From Bretschneidera sinensis (lineage: Eukaryota; Streptophyta; Magnoliopsida; Brassicales; Akaniaceae): DNA of 64,000 bases. The translations under genes were made by a program, and so were the position numbers. Of the stretch, positions 12,001 through 23,469 are shown in pieces. The notes beneath the pieces are model-generated. The model saw only the letters and a program-made list of their open reading frames with translations, made no database searches and was not told the DNA's origin. Location of the stretch: NCBI GenBank assembly GCA_023935145.1, contig CM043700.1:2816001-2880000 (forward strand), in the 5' to 3' direction. How positions within the stretch are numbered: the first letter of the stretch is position 1; every line of letters begins with the position of its first letter.

Positions 12001-15000
12001 AAATTACATATTTTCACTTAATTACAAACCATAACATTAGAACCCCAACATTTAATCTTCCATGCATCCTCCATCATTCTCCACCACTTAGAAAGAACTC
12101 GACCTCAAGTTGAGAAATGGTGAAGAAACAAGACCTTTGATGCTTGCAGAAACAAGGCATGGTCTTGAAACTCTTTGAACTCGAAGTTTTTATTGGGTGA
12201 AAATTTTATTGGAGGTGCTTTATATAAGCACCCAACATAATCCAAATAGGAAACTAAACAACCCTAATTTCCTAAATCCTAGAATATCTAAGAAACAACT
12301 AAGATATTATAACTTAGCTAAATATCCCTAATACCAAAATTACATATTTTCCCTTAATTACAAAATATCTCATAACATTAGAACCCCAATATTTAATCTT
12401 CCATGCATCCTCCATCATTCTCAATCACTTAGAAAAAACTCGACCTCGAGTTGAAAAATGGTGAAGTAACAAGACCTTTGATGCTTGCAGAAACAAGGCA
12501 TAGTCTTGAAACTCTTTGAACTCTAAATCTCTATTACGTGAAAAAAGTTTGCTGAAAATGTTTCTTGTTGGACATGAGCTTGCTCAACATGCTCAACAAG
12601 GTTATCATTATGTTGAACTGGTTCAGCATAGTCAACCGCATAAGACTAGCTCAATAAGTGCAACCTCATTTCAAACATCTTCATCCTTCGCAATTGCAGA
12701 TTCAACTTTGGTTGAAATATATTCGAAAATGGTTACTGCTAGATTAAAGAAAGTGATGTGTAAAGTAGTGAGTCCCAACCAGAATGCGTTATAGAAGGGA
12801 GACAAATACTGGATGCCGTCCTAATTGCAAACAAGATAGTGGATGCTCAACTTAAGAATGGAGGGGGAGGAGTTATTTGTAAACTTGATATAGAAAAGGC
12901 GTATGATTATATTTGCTGGAACTTTGTTATCTATTTGTTGAAGCGAATGAGTTTCGAGGATAAATGATGCAAATGGATCCTCACATGCTTGCCTTCTACT
13001 TCCTTCTCCATTTTGGTTAGTGGGTGTCCATCCGGGTTTTTTCGAGCTTCTATAGGTATTAGACAAGGGGATCCTTGTCTCCGTTTGTATTCACCTTGGT
13101 AATGAAAGCCTTCAGCAAGATGTTATTGAAAGGTATTGAGATGGGATTATTGAGTTATTTCAAAGTGGGAAGGAACGGTGGAAGTGTGAATGTCTCTAAT
13201 CTTGGCAAAAGTGATTTAATTCCTCTTGATGAAAATTGTAATGGTCGTTTCCTTGCTAGATTATTGGGGTGCAAAGTGGGATCTCTTCCTTTGACTTATC
13301 TTGGTCTTCCTCTCGGAGCTAGATTGAAAACAAAGGTGTTTGAAATCCGATTGTAAAAAAGTTTGAGAAAAGATTATGGAAGAATCACTTTCTTTCGAAA
13401 GGAGGTAGACTCACCCTTATCAAAAGCACGCTTTCTAGTCTTCCCATCTACCATATGTCTCTTTTCCCTATCCTTAATTCGGTGGCTAAAAGGTTAAAGA
13501 GTATTTAAAGGAGATTTCTTTGGGGCAACTCGGATGAAAATTTTAAGTACCATTTGGTTAAATGGGATGTTGTTAAGAAACCTTTAGAGAAAGGGGGTGT
13601 TGATATTAAGTCCATCTCTTTGCTCAATAAGGCCCTTCTTGGCAAATGGCTTTGGATATTTATTATTGAAAAATATCATTTGTGGAGAAAAGTAGCAAAG
13701 GCCAAGTTTGGGATGGATAGTGATGGTTGGATGTCTAAGGCGCCTCGAGATACCTATGGAATGGGTCTATGGAAGTGGATTAGAAATGGTTGCGAAGACG
13801 TTCGACTTTTTATCTAAGTGTCGGTGGGTAATGGAGCTAGGACTCGCCTTTGGTATGATTATTGGTGTGTGAACACTCCTTTGAAGATAAATTTCAGTAC
13901 ATTTTTAACATTGTGAGAGATAAAGAAGCGCGAATTCACTCTTGCTATTCTTTGACTAATGAAAGTGTTTCTTGGGTTGTGCTGTTTATTCGTAACGTTC
14001 ATGATTCGAAAGTTGAGGAGGTTGCGTTATTTGTGGACTCTTTATATAATTCAAAAATCGATATGGAGAGAGAGGATTTCTTGAGATGGGGCCTAGTCAG
14101 GATAAAGCTTTCAAGGTGAAGGAATTTTACAAAATTCTTCTTGATAGAACCCTTGTTAATGATCACTCTATCTTCCTTTGGAAAGCAATTTGGTGCACCC
14201 ATGTTCTTAAGAAGGTAAGTTTTTTGTTTGGGATGCCTCTTAGGATAGAATTCTTATTATTAACAATCTTCAAAAAAGAGTGAAGGTTTTGGTTAATAGG
14301 TGCTTCATTTGTAAAGGATGTGTTGAATCCATATTTCATCTTTTAGTGGAGTGCTCTTTAGCAAGGAGTTTGTGGGAGATGGCATATAGAGTTGTGGGGG
14401 TTTCTTGGGCGGTTGCCGGTTCGATAAGAGATAAAATTTGGGCTTAGAGTGATGTTGTTCTATCCCCTTTGGCACCTTCTTCTAGTGACAATTCCCGTGA
14501 GTATTTTTCTATCCCCTTTGGCACCTTCATGACTTCTTCTGGTATTATTCATCAATTTTCGTGCTCTCACACCTCCCAACAAAATGGGGTTTGTTGAGAT
14601 AAAGTTTTGTCATCTTTTGGATGTTGCATGCACTTTATTGTTTCATATGAATGTGCCAAAAGTGTTTTAGGGTGATGTTATTCTTAAGACGTGCCATCTA
14701 ATTAATCATATGCCTTCCTCTGTTCTTGCTGGCAAGTCCCCCACTCTATGTTGTTTCCGCATGACCACCCATTTTCTTTGCCTCCACGTGTCTTTGGTTC
14801 TATTTGCTTTGTTCGTCAACTCACTCCTGGTGTTGACAAACTTAATCTGCGTTCCATTAAGTGTGTTTTCGTCGGTAGGTTATTGTTGTTATAGTCCGTC
14901 CTTGAAACATTTTTTTATCTGACCTTAAAGTGTTTCTTTGACTCCACTCCTTTTTACTCCAAGTCTCACTCGATATCGGATTTGGCTGCTTCCCTTTTGT

Positions 15001-18000
15001 TTTCCCCTACCACTCTTGATTTGTTAGATGTGTCTGTGTCTCCTCCTCCTTTGCCCACGCTTCCCACACCCATACTTTTTTCCACACCCATGCCTCCTTC
15101 CCCTCCCAAACCACCTCTCCAAGTTTATTTCGTGACACTTCCACCACTGCGTACGATCACCCTCTTGCTCTTCGCAAAGGTAAGCGTTCGTGCATGGCTC
15201 ATTCTATTGCCTCTTATATTTCTTATGATCAGTTGTCTCCTTCCTCCTCTTCCTTTGTTGCCTTTGTGTCTACTTCCCTTCTTCCTAAGTCTCTTACAAC
15301 ACCTTTGTCCACTTCTGGGTGGAAAGCAACCATAGAAGATGAAATGAATGCCTTAGCTCATAATGGTACTTGGGAGTTGGTCTCTCTCCCTCCTCGTAAA
15401 TATGTTGTGAGGAATCGTTAGGTGTACGCTATAACGGTTCATCCTTATGGAACCGTTGATCGGTTAAAGGCTCACCTGATGGCAAAAGGCTATACCCAGG
15501 TTTATGGTATTAATTATTCAGAGACGTTCTCTCATGTGACCAAACTTACCTTTGTTAGTGTGTTTCTCTCAGTGGCTGCCACCTTTGCTTAGCCTTTACA
15601 TCAGTTGGATATTAAGAATGCTTTCCTTCATGGTGGATTTGCAGGAGGAGGTTTACATGAAGCAACCTCTCAGGTTTGTTGATCAAGGGGAGTCTGAGTT
15701 GGTATATAGGTTGAAGAAATCTATATGGCTTGAAATAGTCTCCTAAAACCTAGTTTGGCAGGTTTAATGAGGAGTTTATGTGGATGATATTGTAATAACA
15801 GGAGAAGACAAAGAGGGAATTCAAGCTTTGAAATAGTTTCTTGGTAGCAAATTTCAGACCAAAGATCTAAGATAACTGAAATATTTTCTAGGTATTGAAA
15901 TTGCTCGCTTTCGTCATGGTACTTCTTTGTCTTAGCGAAAATATGTCATTGATTTATTGAGCGATAAAAAGATGTTGGGTGCAAGCCCATAGATAATCCT
16001 ATGGATCCCAACACTAAACTTTTAGTTAATCAAGGTTAGTTGATGATTGACTCAGTACAGTATAGACGATTGGTTAGGAAACATAATTACTTAACTGTCG
16101 CTAAACCTGATATCGCCATTGCAACTAGTGTGGTTAGTCAGTTTCTGGATACCCCGCGAACTAGCCATTGGGAGACTATTATCCATTCTGAGATATCTTA
16201 AAAGTACCTCTTATCGTGGTCTACTATACCAAAATCATAGTCATACTCAAATTGAGAGTTATACCGATGCAAAATGGGCAGGTTCTCCGTCGGATAAGAG
16301 ATCCACTATGAGATATTGAGTATTTGTTAAGGGTAATCTGGTGCCATGGAAGAGTAAGAAACAAATTGTGGTTGCAAGATCTAATGCAAAGTCTAAATAT
16401 AGAGCCATGGCCCATTCTACCTGTGAGTTAGTCTAAGACATGTTCAAGTTGAACTTGGGTTCAAACAATCTTGTCCTGTGAGTTTAGCATGTGATAACCA
16501 AATTGCTATTTACATTGCAACTAATCTCGTGTTTCATGAGAGGACAAAGCACGACTGTCATGTTGTTCGAGAGAAACTCTTACAAAATGTGATTAGCATC
16601 ATATATGTCAAATCTGCAGATCAGTTAGCCGATGTGTTCACTAAACCCTTAGACGGTACTCGGATTAGGTATATTTGTAACAAGTTGGGTGCATATGACA
16701 TTATGCTCTAACTAGAGGGGGAGTGTTGAGGGTATTAATGGTATTGTGTCATTAGTATTTCGGCAAAATTGTATTTTCTCCTTTCCCTATATATACATAA
16801 AAGCACCAACAATTATGTTGGCAACTCTTCTTACTCGCACCTTAATCTCTTCTCTTCTAACTCTAATCTCAAAACTCTAGCACACACACACAACAACATT
16901 TACCCTTAATTACAAAATATCCCATAACATTATAACCCCAATACTTAATATTCCATGCATCCTCCATCAACGAGTCCTTTCCAAATGACAAGATCAAAGA
17001 TACCAGGATCTAAAAATAAACAGAGAAAAAGAAAAATGCTCAAACTAAAGAGGACAAATAATACTAACAAACCTAGTTACAGATGCAATTTGATATGACC
17101 TAAAAACAACGCATAGCAATCAACTTTTCACTTATATGAGTTTCAGAACTGTAAACATACCTTATTGACCAGCTTAGGAATCAGTGAAATAGCAAATCTC
17201 TTTAACAAATATGAAGACTTTCCAATGCTTAAGCATTGTTCCTTTTTATTTGGGTGAGAGTCAATAGGGAATAAATGGCATAGCAAATGTTAAACCAGAT
17301 TATCACAGTGGTGAAGTCATCTTACACAATAAATAATCCTCCTGAATTCCCCCTAAAAAACCAATATAATCAAAAGTTCATCTAGGTAAAACTGCCCAGA
17401 CCAGCTGCCTTATCTACAGCAAAGCTAATGGACTTAAATCTGTGACTGAAAACACTGCTGCCAGCCTAGGTTCTGAGCTAAAGATGAAGCCATGTAAAGT
17501 AAATCACAGACTAGGAAACATAAACTGAGGCTTTCTACCCATTTACTTTATGTCTCTTTTTCCCATTCCTTGTTTGGTGGCTAATAAGTTGGGAAGCATC
17601 CAAAGAAGGTTCCTTCGGAAAAATTTTAGAGAGGAGTATAAGTATCATTTGGTTAGATGTGTCTTTAAAAACTGTTGGAAAGAGGGGGGATGGGCCTCAA
17701 ATCACTCTCTTTATTCAACAAAGCTCTTCTAAGGAAATGGTTATGGAGATTCTTGGTGGAGAGGGATTGTTAGTGGAGGCGTGTTATTGTGGTCAAGTTT
17801 GGCGTGGAGTCTAACGAATGGATTGCTAAGGAGAGAGGAGCGGGCTTATGGTGTGGAAGTTTGGAATTGGATTCGGAATGGGTGGGATAATTTTCTTCCT
17901 TGGGTCTCCTTCTCGGTTGGCAATGGTGAAAAGGTTCAGCTTTGGCGTGATACTTGTGCAGGACACTCCCCTGAAATTCCAATTCCCCGATGTCTACACT

Positions 18001-21000
18001 ATTGTGGGAGTTAAGGATGATCTTATTGCCTCTTGCATCTCCTTGTACAATGACATGGCTTCTTGGGATGTGCCTTTTCTTAGGAATGTTCATGATAGGG
18101 AGCCTTCATAAGGATCCTCCTTTGGACGGTTCCTCCACCTTTCCTTGAAAAGCGGTTTGGATCTCTCTTGCCCCTAAAAAGGTTTGTTTCTTTGCGTGAG
18201 AGGCTTCTTGGGAGAAGATCTTAACCATTGACAATTTGCAAAAAAGAGGGAGAATGCTTGTTAAAATATGCTTCATTTTTAAGGAAAGGGCAAACTCCAT
18301 GTCTCATCTTTTGTAGGAGTGCTCATTGGCTAGAATTCTTTGGGAGATGGTGTATTTTGTTGTGAGCATCTCTTGGTTGGTTGCCGACTCCGTAAAAGAT
18401 GAACTTTGGGCTTGAAGTGGTTTACAAGCCTCTAAAGAGTTGAAGAAAGCTCTTTCTTTGATTTCCCTTTATATTTTTTGCCTTGTGTGGAATGAGGGAT
18501 ATAGGAGGGCTCTTGACAATGAAGAAAGGTCCTTAGAAGCGATTCAGGATAGTTGATTCAAAACTAAGATTTTAGTTTAGGGGTAAACTTTTTGTTAATG
18601 AGGAAAGACCTTTTAGAGTTTATTGAGTTCCTTTATTGTAGATAATGTTCACGGGTTGCACCCCCTGGTGCTTTCCTAATATAATCTTTTACTTATCAAA
18701 TAGAAAAGGTTTTCTAGGAATATTTAAATAATGAGATAGGTAGTTGAAAGGTTGAAAGAGAAAAAGCACATTAGGTTGGGTAAATATACAACCATACGGT
18801 TCTAGGTTTTAACAATTTGTTGGAATTCCCCCCAAACCCAAAGAGAGAGAGAGGGAGAGGATGCAAGAACAGGAAATATTTAGGGCTTATAATGGAAAAA
18901 AAATTGTTGAGTGAAGCAAATTAGGCAACTTAGTCTATGCAATAAGGTTCTTACGATGTTAGTTAGCTAAGCACCATTCAAAGTCCCCCCACCTCCTGGA
19001 ACTAGTAAAAAACATGAGCCACCAACTTAGATTCTTTGTCATAAAAAACAAGAAAACACAATTTTTTGTTTTTTGGTTAGTAAGTGAGTTTTTATTTAAA
19101 AAAAAACATCAGAAAGAGTGCAGAGCCCTCGTACACATATAGTAAAACAGAAGAAATTAACTCCAATACCACGACAGGACAGCCAGCTCTAGGAATACTG
19201 TCTGAACGCAAGCCACCAAAAGGATTTAAACCAGCATATTCAACAAGAATGCAAGCATCTATTCCAATAGCTTCGTAAAATTCCCCAACCTGCAAATACA
19301 AAACAATCAGCAACCATCATTCAGTACAAGATGACAAGGGAATATACTAGTTTGTTGTAGATGAAGAAGAATAAATGTAGTTTAGAAGAAGATATGATGG
19401 CAGAAACAAAAGGATATTTTCAAAGATGAACACGATTTCATTGTCACTAGACTATAAAAAGAAAGTACAACTAACCACTGTTACGATTAGATGGAAAATA
19501 GATTAGTGACATACTCTGCAGAGCAAAACTTCACGAGGAAACTTTGACTTGAACTGCAACATCTCCCAATTGAGTGTTCCTTCTTTTAAACTGCAATGAA
19601 CATAATCCATTACGATGGAAGTTTTGTTGAAAAGAAAGCCATCTCCATTAATTCTCTTGAGAGACAAAGGAGCTTATAGTTTCCAACATGCTGCAAGAAT
19701 CATTAATCATACAGCTATGCAATGAGAAGAAATTTTCATATTAGTCTTTTCTGCATGGCATATCTTTGTCAATTCTCTTCGAGTCTTCCTCAAAAAGATT
19801 ATCAATGATATATTTATAAAAGAAACTAATTTCAGGTACGAATGACTAATTACTTAGCGAGAAAAATACCCAAGAAAACCAGACCCAAAGAAACAAATTG
19901 CCTACCCAGAAGCAATGTCCAGAACACCATTTGTATCCTCTAGAGTAATTAAACAGACGACGGAATGATTTTTAATGTCTTAAATCCAAAAACAGTAAAA
20001 GTTTATCACCCCAGCCAAGAAAGGAGCAACAAATGTTCACAAGCCCATTTAACTGTTTTGCTTCTCAATTTGAAAAGCATTCATCCAATATTAACTAGTT
20101 ATTTCAAGATCACAGGAGCTTACCTCCCATTTTTCAGGTTTACATCCACGCCAAGCAAATTGGAATACACAAGCCTTTTAACTAGCTGAACAGTAGAAGG
20201 TTTCCTGCATATCTGCAACCTCTGGAAAACACCAAAAGATAGAAAGAATGAAAAGTAAGATCTTACATGAAAATCTCATATAAATTCCATATCAAATTAA
20301 ACTTACTTTTTTTCATTTTTTATCTTTTTAAATAGTGCAGACTATGTGGGAAATCAAGAAAACACATCAACTAGTATACCTCCCTCCACCACGTTAAGTG
20401 AGGAAGATCTTTATCATCTAGAACATTTTTTGATGCTTTAAGTTTCTTAGTAGCCTTTGTGGTTCCTTTCAAAACCTTCCGATCTTTGAAACAATAAATC
20501 CTTTCAGATTGTCTACTGCTGTCAGTAAGAAATAAAACGTCAAGCATTAAAAAATCACAAAGTAGATGCTAAGCTACAAAAACAGAAGTTCAATAATTAA
20601 ATACAGAATGATGCACATAACAAACGTTTCAATTTAAATGAACAAAGTATGGAAATAGAAATAATTAGATTTCACATCCAGGGTTGCAAACTCCCAAATG
20701 ATACTACATGATTTTTAAGGGTGGAAATCCAATGACCAACAATGAACGATAGTTGCAATCGGGGGATAAACATAGCATAGTTTATTTCTTCTCTCCCATT
20801 AAATTTACAAAATTCATTCTTTTGTATAAGAAATAAATCCGCTAGAAAACAAAGAAGCACAGCCCAGTACCATACATAGAAAGAATACAAAGGAGTATAA
20901 ATTTAAGACCTAAGGTCTGATAAATCAAAGATTACCCCAAACCTAAAAAAAGGAGAAAGTACCATGAAATTTAGATTTAGTTCAGTGGAACAAGAAAACA

Positions 21001-21446
21001 GAAAGCATATGACACACCCCTCAAAACCCCAGCTTCAACATCATTCACTAAATGTTCCATCTCAGAACAAGTTATGTCGTTTCTATCCCTCCACAAGTTC
21101 TACAATAAATACGACAGTATCCTTCCTTCAAACCATCGAATTCATACCCCTACCCATCATCCCTCTCCAACTCTCCACGCCCAAGGGATTCCAAAAGGAA
21201 AAGAAAACGTACTCCATGCCTCATTAGAAACGGAACAATGTACCCGTGGTATTTAAATTATGAGTAGACAAAACATGCATATACACATACATATATATAA
21301 AGAGAGAAAGATAGAGGCGGGTGTTACAGTAGTACTGGTGAGGGACTGAATGAAGAAAATCTGCGAACAGGAGAGCGAAGCAGGAAAGCGAGGGAACGCC
21401 ACTTGGAGAATGAAACGACGAAGTTTCTGGTACTCACCCAGTACAT
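81..21446 (-). CDS. MSH1: MutS homolog 1 (organellar DNA mismatch-repair protein), 5' part of gene
   Basis: MSH1 is the plant MutS homolog that acts in mitochondria and plastids to suppress recombination between repeats in organelle genomes. Visible exons, in gene order: 21446-21328, 20518-20380, 20221-20124, 19590-19515, 19289-19170, 11617-11570, 9712-9648, 7947-7862, 4646-4482, 400-291, 186-81. All junctions are GT-AG and the frame is kept, giving about 377 residues, roughly the first third of the usual ~1,100. The start [13 protein letters not shown] is followed by an Arg/Ser-rich organelle-targeting stretch. Exons 4-5 carry the mismatch-recognition domain with FPREVLLCR then [18 protein letters not shown] (the FYE motif), and later exons give [35 protein letters not shown] and [10 protein letters not shown]. 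The lever, ATPase and GIY-YIG C-terminal parts must lie left of the window. The 7.5 kb intron (11618-19169) is full of transposon debris. Identification is by recalled family sequence and is very secure; the exact 5' UTR is unknown. Confidence 0.96.
920..1550 (-). repeat. 3' LTR (631 bp, with internal tandem duplication)
   Basis: Homologous to the repeat at 2623-3010 but about 243 bp longer. The extra length is an imperfect tandem copy with a period of about 241 bp (the 'aaaccagg/actac' block at 951 recurs at 1192). A short run of CCTAAAC units near 1129-1152 is an expansion of the same LTR sequence. Confidence 0.85.
2101..2469 (-). CDS. RRM-like ORF (PTB RRM2-like) inside the LTR element, internally duplicated
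   Basis: A 122-codon open frame starting at an in-frame ATG. Its start, [20 protein letters not shown] then [13 protein letters not shown], resembles RRM2 of plant polypyrimidine tract-binding proteins (recalled pattern VTIHHxLYPVTVDVLHQVFSPHGFVEKI), and its end [16 protein letters not shown] matches the later QGRNIYDGCCQLDIQF strand. The block [20 protein letters not shown]...LNGRC is present twice in frame, from a 108 bp DNA duplication (repeat starts near 2174 and 2282). It may be a captured host exon or a retroelement RRM of unknown role; whether it is expressed is unknown. Confidence 0.6.
   Translation of the reverse strand: MLCMTIHGVLYPVTQDVLHKVFDPYGFVEKIIISQTCYDFQAIVQFARHPNDFWTKTKLNGRCMKKIIISQTCYDFQAIVQFARHPNDFWTKTKLNGRCVYDYCCQMKIGYYSPREPISKST
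2623..3010 (-). repeat. 5' LTR (388 bp) of the same element
   Basis: Starts TGATGTAGAAC and ends TACCGCATCA on the plus strand. It aligns along its length with the left LTR apart from that copy's duplicated block. The primer-site-like sequence abuts it at 2622 reading leftwards. Confidence 0.86.
3401..3552. repeat. Two-copy tandem repeat, period 76 bp
   Basis: The block starting gactaaagag and running through 'aacccaaggcaagttcc' and 'tttcagctcg' is repeated at 3477 with about ten differences. It lies in the MSH1 intron right of the LTR element. No coding potential is seen. Confidence 0.8.
5043..5228 (+). mobile_element. Solo LTR of a Copia-like family
   Basis: A 186 bp sequence from TGTTGAGAATCC to TTTCAACA, flanked by the same 5 bp AGTTT on the left (5038-5042) and right (5229-5233). 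TG...CA ends plus a 5 bp target duplication and no internal sequence mark a solo LTR left by LTR-LTR recombination. The LTR is the same family as at 5776, 6142 and 61281. It sits in the MSH1 intron between exons 8 and 9. Confidence 0.87.
5776..6338 (+). mobile_element. Miniature (TRIM-like) LTR retrotransposon, 563 bp
   Basis: The left LTR (5776-5880, about 105 bp, internally deleted) begins TGTTGAGAGTCC and ends TTCAACA. It is followed at once by the primer site TGGTATCATAGC (5881-5892). A roughly 260 bp internal part without gag or pol follows, then a right LTR (about 6142-6338) ending TTTCAACA. ATTAT flanks both ends (5771-5775, 6339-6343). The 5' edge of the right LTR and the polypurine tract are altered. 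Too small to code for anything, it must have moved with proteins from a related element. Confidence 0.85.
6840..7780 (+). pseudogene. LINE fragment (C-terminal zf-RVT region), frameshifted
   Basis: Broken frames give [29 protein letters not shown] and [19 protein letters not shown], the zinc-binding region found after the reverse transcriptase of plant LINEs. Stops and frame changes separate them. The end, with 'ttataataaattgtactgtaccaataaaaaa', looks like a LINE tail. Left boundary is approximate. It lies antisense to MSH1 in the intron between exons 8 and 9. Confidence 0.7.
7948..9647. other. MSH1 intron with no recognised element
   Basis: AT-rich intron sequence between exons 7 and 8. I see no ORF of note, terminal repeats or RNA gene. 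Confidence 0.6.
10718..11385. mobile_element. Non-autonomous foldback/MITE-like element
   Basis: The left end reads gttccgtttggttggggg and the right end gaaccaaacgggcc, so CCGTTTGGTT is an inverted terminal match. The centre is a long imperfect hairpin: a CT-rich arm (about 10980-11069) ending ctcgatctgcagatctgcac pairs with gtgcagatcgaggagaaag (from 11128) and the GA-rich stretch after it, around a GC-rich loop at 11070-11127. Open frames on both strands here are by-products of this symmetry. No clear target duplication was found, so the class is uncertain. Confidence 0.55.
11865..12725 (-). mobile_element. Gypsy-like LTR fragment, tandemly duplicated
   Basis: A block starting 'tataagcacccaacataatcc' at about 11887 is repeated at about 12223, period 336 bp. 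Each copy contains an LTR part followed by the sequence 'cttagaaagaactcgacctc', which also flanks the left LTR of the 920-3010 element, so the two are related. Read on the minus strand this is the pol-end/LTR junction of a gypsy-like element. The matching LTR end appears again at 16896-16969, suggesting one element split by later LINE and Copia material. Confidence 0.62.
12726..14452 (+). pseudogene. LINE reverse transcriptase remnant lacking the catalytic core
   Basis: Frames give [48 protein letters not shown], a GIRQGDP box, then [16 protein letters not shown] and a zf-RVT region with LWKWIRNG and [13 protein letters not shown]. This is the reverse transcriptase of a plant LINE, split by several frame changes and stops. 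Between VNVSNL (13180s) and GKSDLIPLD the stretch that should hold the Y/FADD catalytic box is missing, so the copy is dead. It stops abruptly near 14452, where Copia sequence begins. Confidence 0.85.
14453..16895 (+). pseudogene. Copia retrotransposon 3' half with 3' LTR, decayed
   Basis: In order: an integrase C-terminal part ([24 protein letters not shown]), reverse transcriptase ([46 protein letters not shown]), and RNase H ([37 protein letters not shown]). Multiple stops and frameshifts make it a pseudogene. A polypurine tract (agagggggag, 16714-16723) precedes the 3' LTR at 16724-16895 (TGTTGAGGG...CAACA). There is no 5' LTR, gag or protease in the window, so the copy is 5' truncated. 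Confidence 0.85.
16896..16969 (-). repeat. LTR end belonging to the 11.9 kb gypsy-like element
   Basis: The sequence 'cttaattacaaaatatcccataacattataaccccaatac...cctccatca' matches the LTR pieces at about 12010-12080 and 12355-12415. It shows that the Copia fragment lies within the older element. Confidence 0.65.
17530..18715 (+). pseudogene. LINE 3' fragment with characteristic tail
   Basis: Frames give [31 protein letters not shown] and VPFLRNVHD, and the C-terminal [16 protein letters not shown], matching the zf-RVT end of the same LINE family as at 13.4-14.4 kb. The tail contains 'gggttgcaccccctggtg' followed by 'cttatcaa', shared with the copies ending at 34540 and 36062. It is antisense to MSH1, inside the 7.5 kb intron. 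Confidence 0.78.
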
Positions 21447-22250
21447 GCTTGCCGTTCTTTTGAATAAAGTTTCTTCAATTTTGCCGCTTTTTGTAATACT
21501 AGCATGAAATTAGGATTATTTATCAGGTTGTGAGATTTCTAGGGCTTTTTAGAGGTAGATTTTATAGCTTTGTTTGGCTATTCTTCCCGCCATAAAAGAA
21601 AGGAAGAAAAGAAATAAGAAAAAATGTTTTGTTGTTTCACAATTACTGATAATGCGGAGAATTTCTTCACTGCACCGTGCCAAGATCCATTTCTTGATAC
21701 GGGCCAATCAAAAGATAACAGCTCAACAATAATCGGAAACAGCAAAAATTGCTTCTAACCTTGATTATGGTTAAGTTTCTACTAATAATCATGTGTCACG
21801 TGGCCAACATTGTTATCAACCAAAATGAAAAATGGTCGGATTAAATGGGTGGGCTTTGAAAATTTTCATGATAAAAAAAAATTAAAACCCATCTTCCCTT
21901 GAAAAAAACCCAGATCTTAACTCTTCTCTCTATTTTCTCTGTATCTGGTCGGAGTTTTCTCTCTTCACTCTTTTCACCACGTCTTGTTCTAGGGGCTCAT
22001 CTTCCGACGTTGTCGCGCCGGTCTTCTATTCTTCTCCGTTTTGTTTTAGCTTGCTTTATACCAAAAGCTGAAAAACTTTAAAGATGCAATATTAAGAGGC
22101 TATGAAGATGGGACATTTTTTCGATTTTATGCTTTGTAACCATACTACTTTACTTCCCATAAATTTGCTTTTATGCACTATATTGTTCTTTTTGCTTTGC
22201 TCTAAAGAAATAATTTCATATGTTAATTTTTTTGTTTTTAAATAAACAAG
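21447..22250. other. 5' upstream region of MSH1
   Basis: Holds the presumed MSH1 leader and promoter. I cannot place a convincing TATA box or transcription start, and see no other gene. Confidence 0.5.
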
Positions 22251-22259
22251 CCTATTCTT

Positions 22260-22980
22260 ACCAAAGAGTTATTGAACGAGGACGTCATTGTCCATTATGG
22301 GATAAGGCGGGCCATTCTCGATAGTTTGCTTGGAACACATATTATCAAAAAGATTCTCTTCTGTCTCGTTCAGTAAAGGGAGATCTCTTTGAGAGTCAAA
22401 AATACCATACTCACACTCTACTCTGATTGGAAAAGGATATACTTGTTGAATGAAAAAAAAAAACCCTCTTCTTCCAATCATAAAAGGATGACAAGATCTC
22501 GACCACTACCTTTTTCTAAGTCTTTGCGGACAAATTGTACCAACCGGTATTCTGAAGTTTTTTTATGTTATGGTAAAGGATACAAGACGACCATACTCCA
22601 TAAGGCTCAGAAAGAAACCTATAACCATACTGAGAGAGTTTGGAAGAAGTTGGCTAAGTGAAATGCTAAAGAATTTGAAGACCTCAGCTACCTCATGATC
22701 TATGGGAAGAAGGAAACCCCCTAAAAAAAATCTTCATAGACGCACATTTAATAAGGGGAGTGCCCACGATGCATTTTCCTCAAAAGTAGGAAGACGAATT
22801 TCATACTCCTTGGGGATACAATATTTTTTGCGAAAGGTCCTAAAAGATTTCTCGGAAATACTACAAGGAAACGACTTAGCAACATAGTAAAAGCAGTCAT
22901 GGTCCCTAGACATTTCAGCACATAACTCCTCTACAGGAGGAATCTCTCCCTCCAACTTATGATCAACTTGATCCTCCTAA
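22260..22980 (-). pseudogene. Gypsy-type retrotransposon gag remnant
   Basis: The minus frame at 22955-22734 begins MEGEIPPVEELCAEMSRDHD and continues FRKKYCIPKEYEIRLPTFEE. The 'Y-x-IPxxYxxRLP' pattern resembles the N-terminal gag-like protein of some plant gypsy elements. Frames then break up toward 22260. With the repeats and LTR-like DNA to its right this could be the 5' part of a decayed element read on the minus strand. Confidence 0.45.
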
Positions 22981-23469
22981 AACCTAGGGTCTGGATAAGA
23001 CAATGTCCTCTCAAAAAAGGAAGAATTAAACTCGAGACGATAACTAGTACCCTCACCCTCGCGAAACGAAGATATTATGTAACAAAAATGATGAAGTAGA
23101 ATCTCTTACTAGAATAAGAAGAAAGTATAAAGTCGGACAAAGTCAAATACAGAAAGCAGACAAGAAAAAAACGGACGAGGATGCGAAGGGTCATGTACAG
23201 ATAGAAGACAAGGCCAACAAGGGAAGATGAAGCCGACTAGGGGAGGATGAGGCCGACTTACACTATAGATCTCTCAAATTTGAAGTAATTTTGCAAACAA
23301 GAAGTGTGAAAAGAATGCCACCCCTAACCTCCCTTATACAGAACTTGGAGTGCCTCAAAAAGTGTAAAAGCAAATCTTTAGCAATGCAAAAGTTGCATCA
23401 ATCACACCAATAGTCACATGGAGAAACATAAAAGACTTATCGAAAAATGAGATCACATGAAGCCAACCA

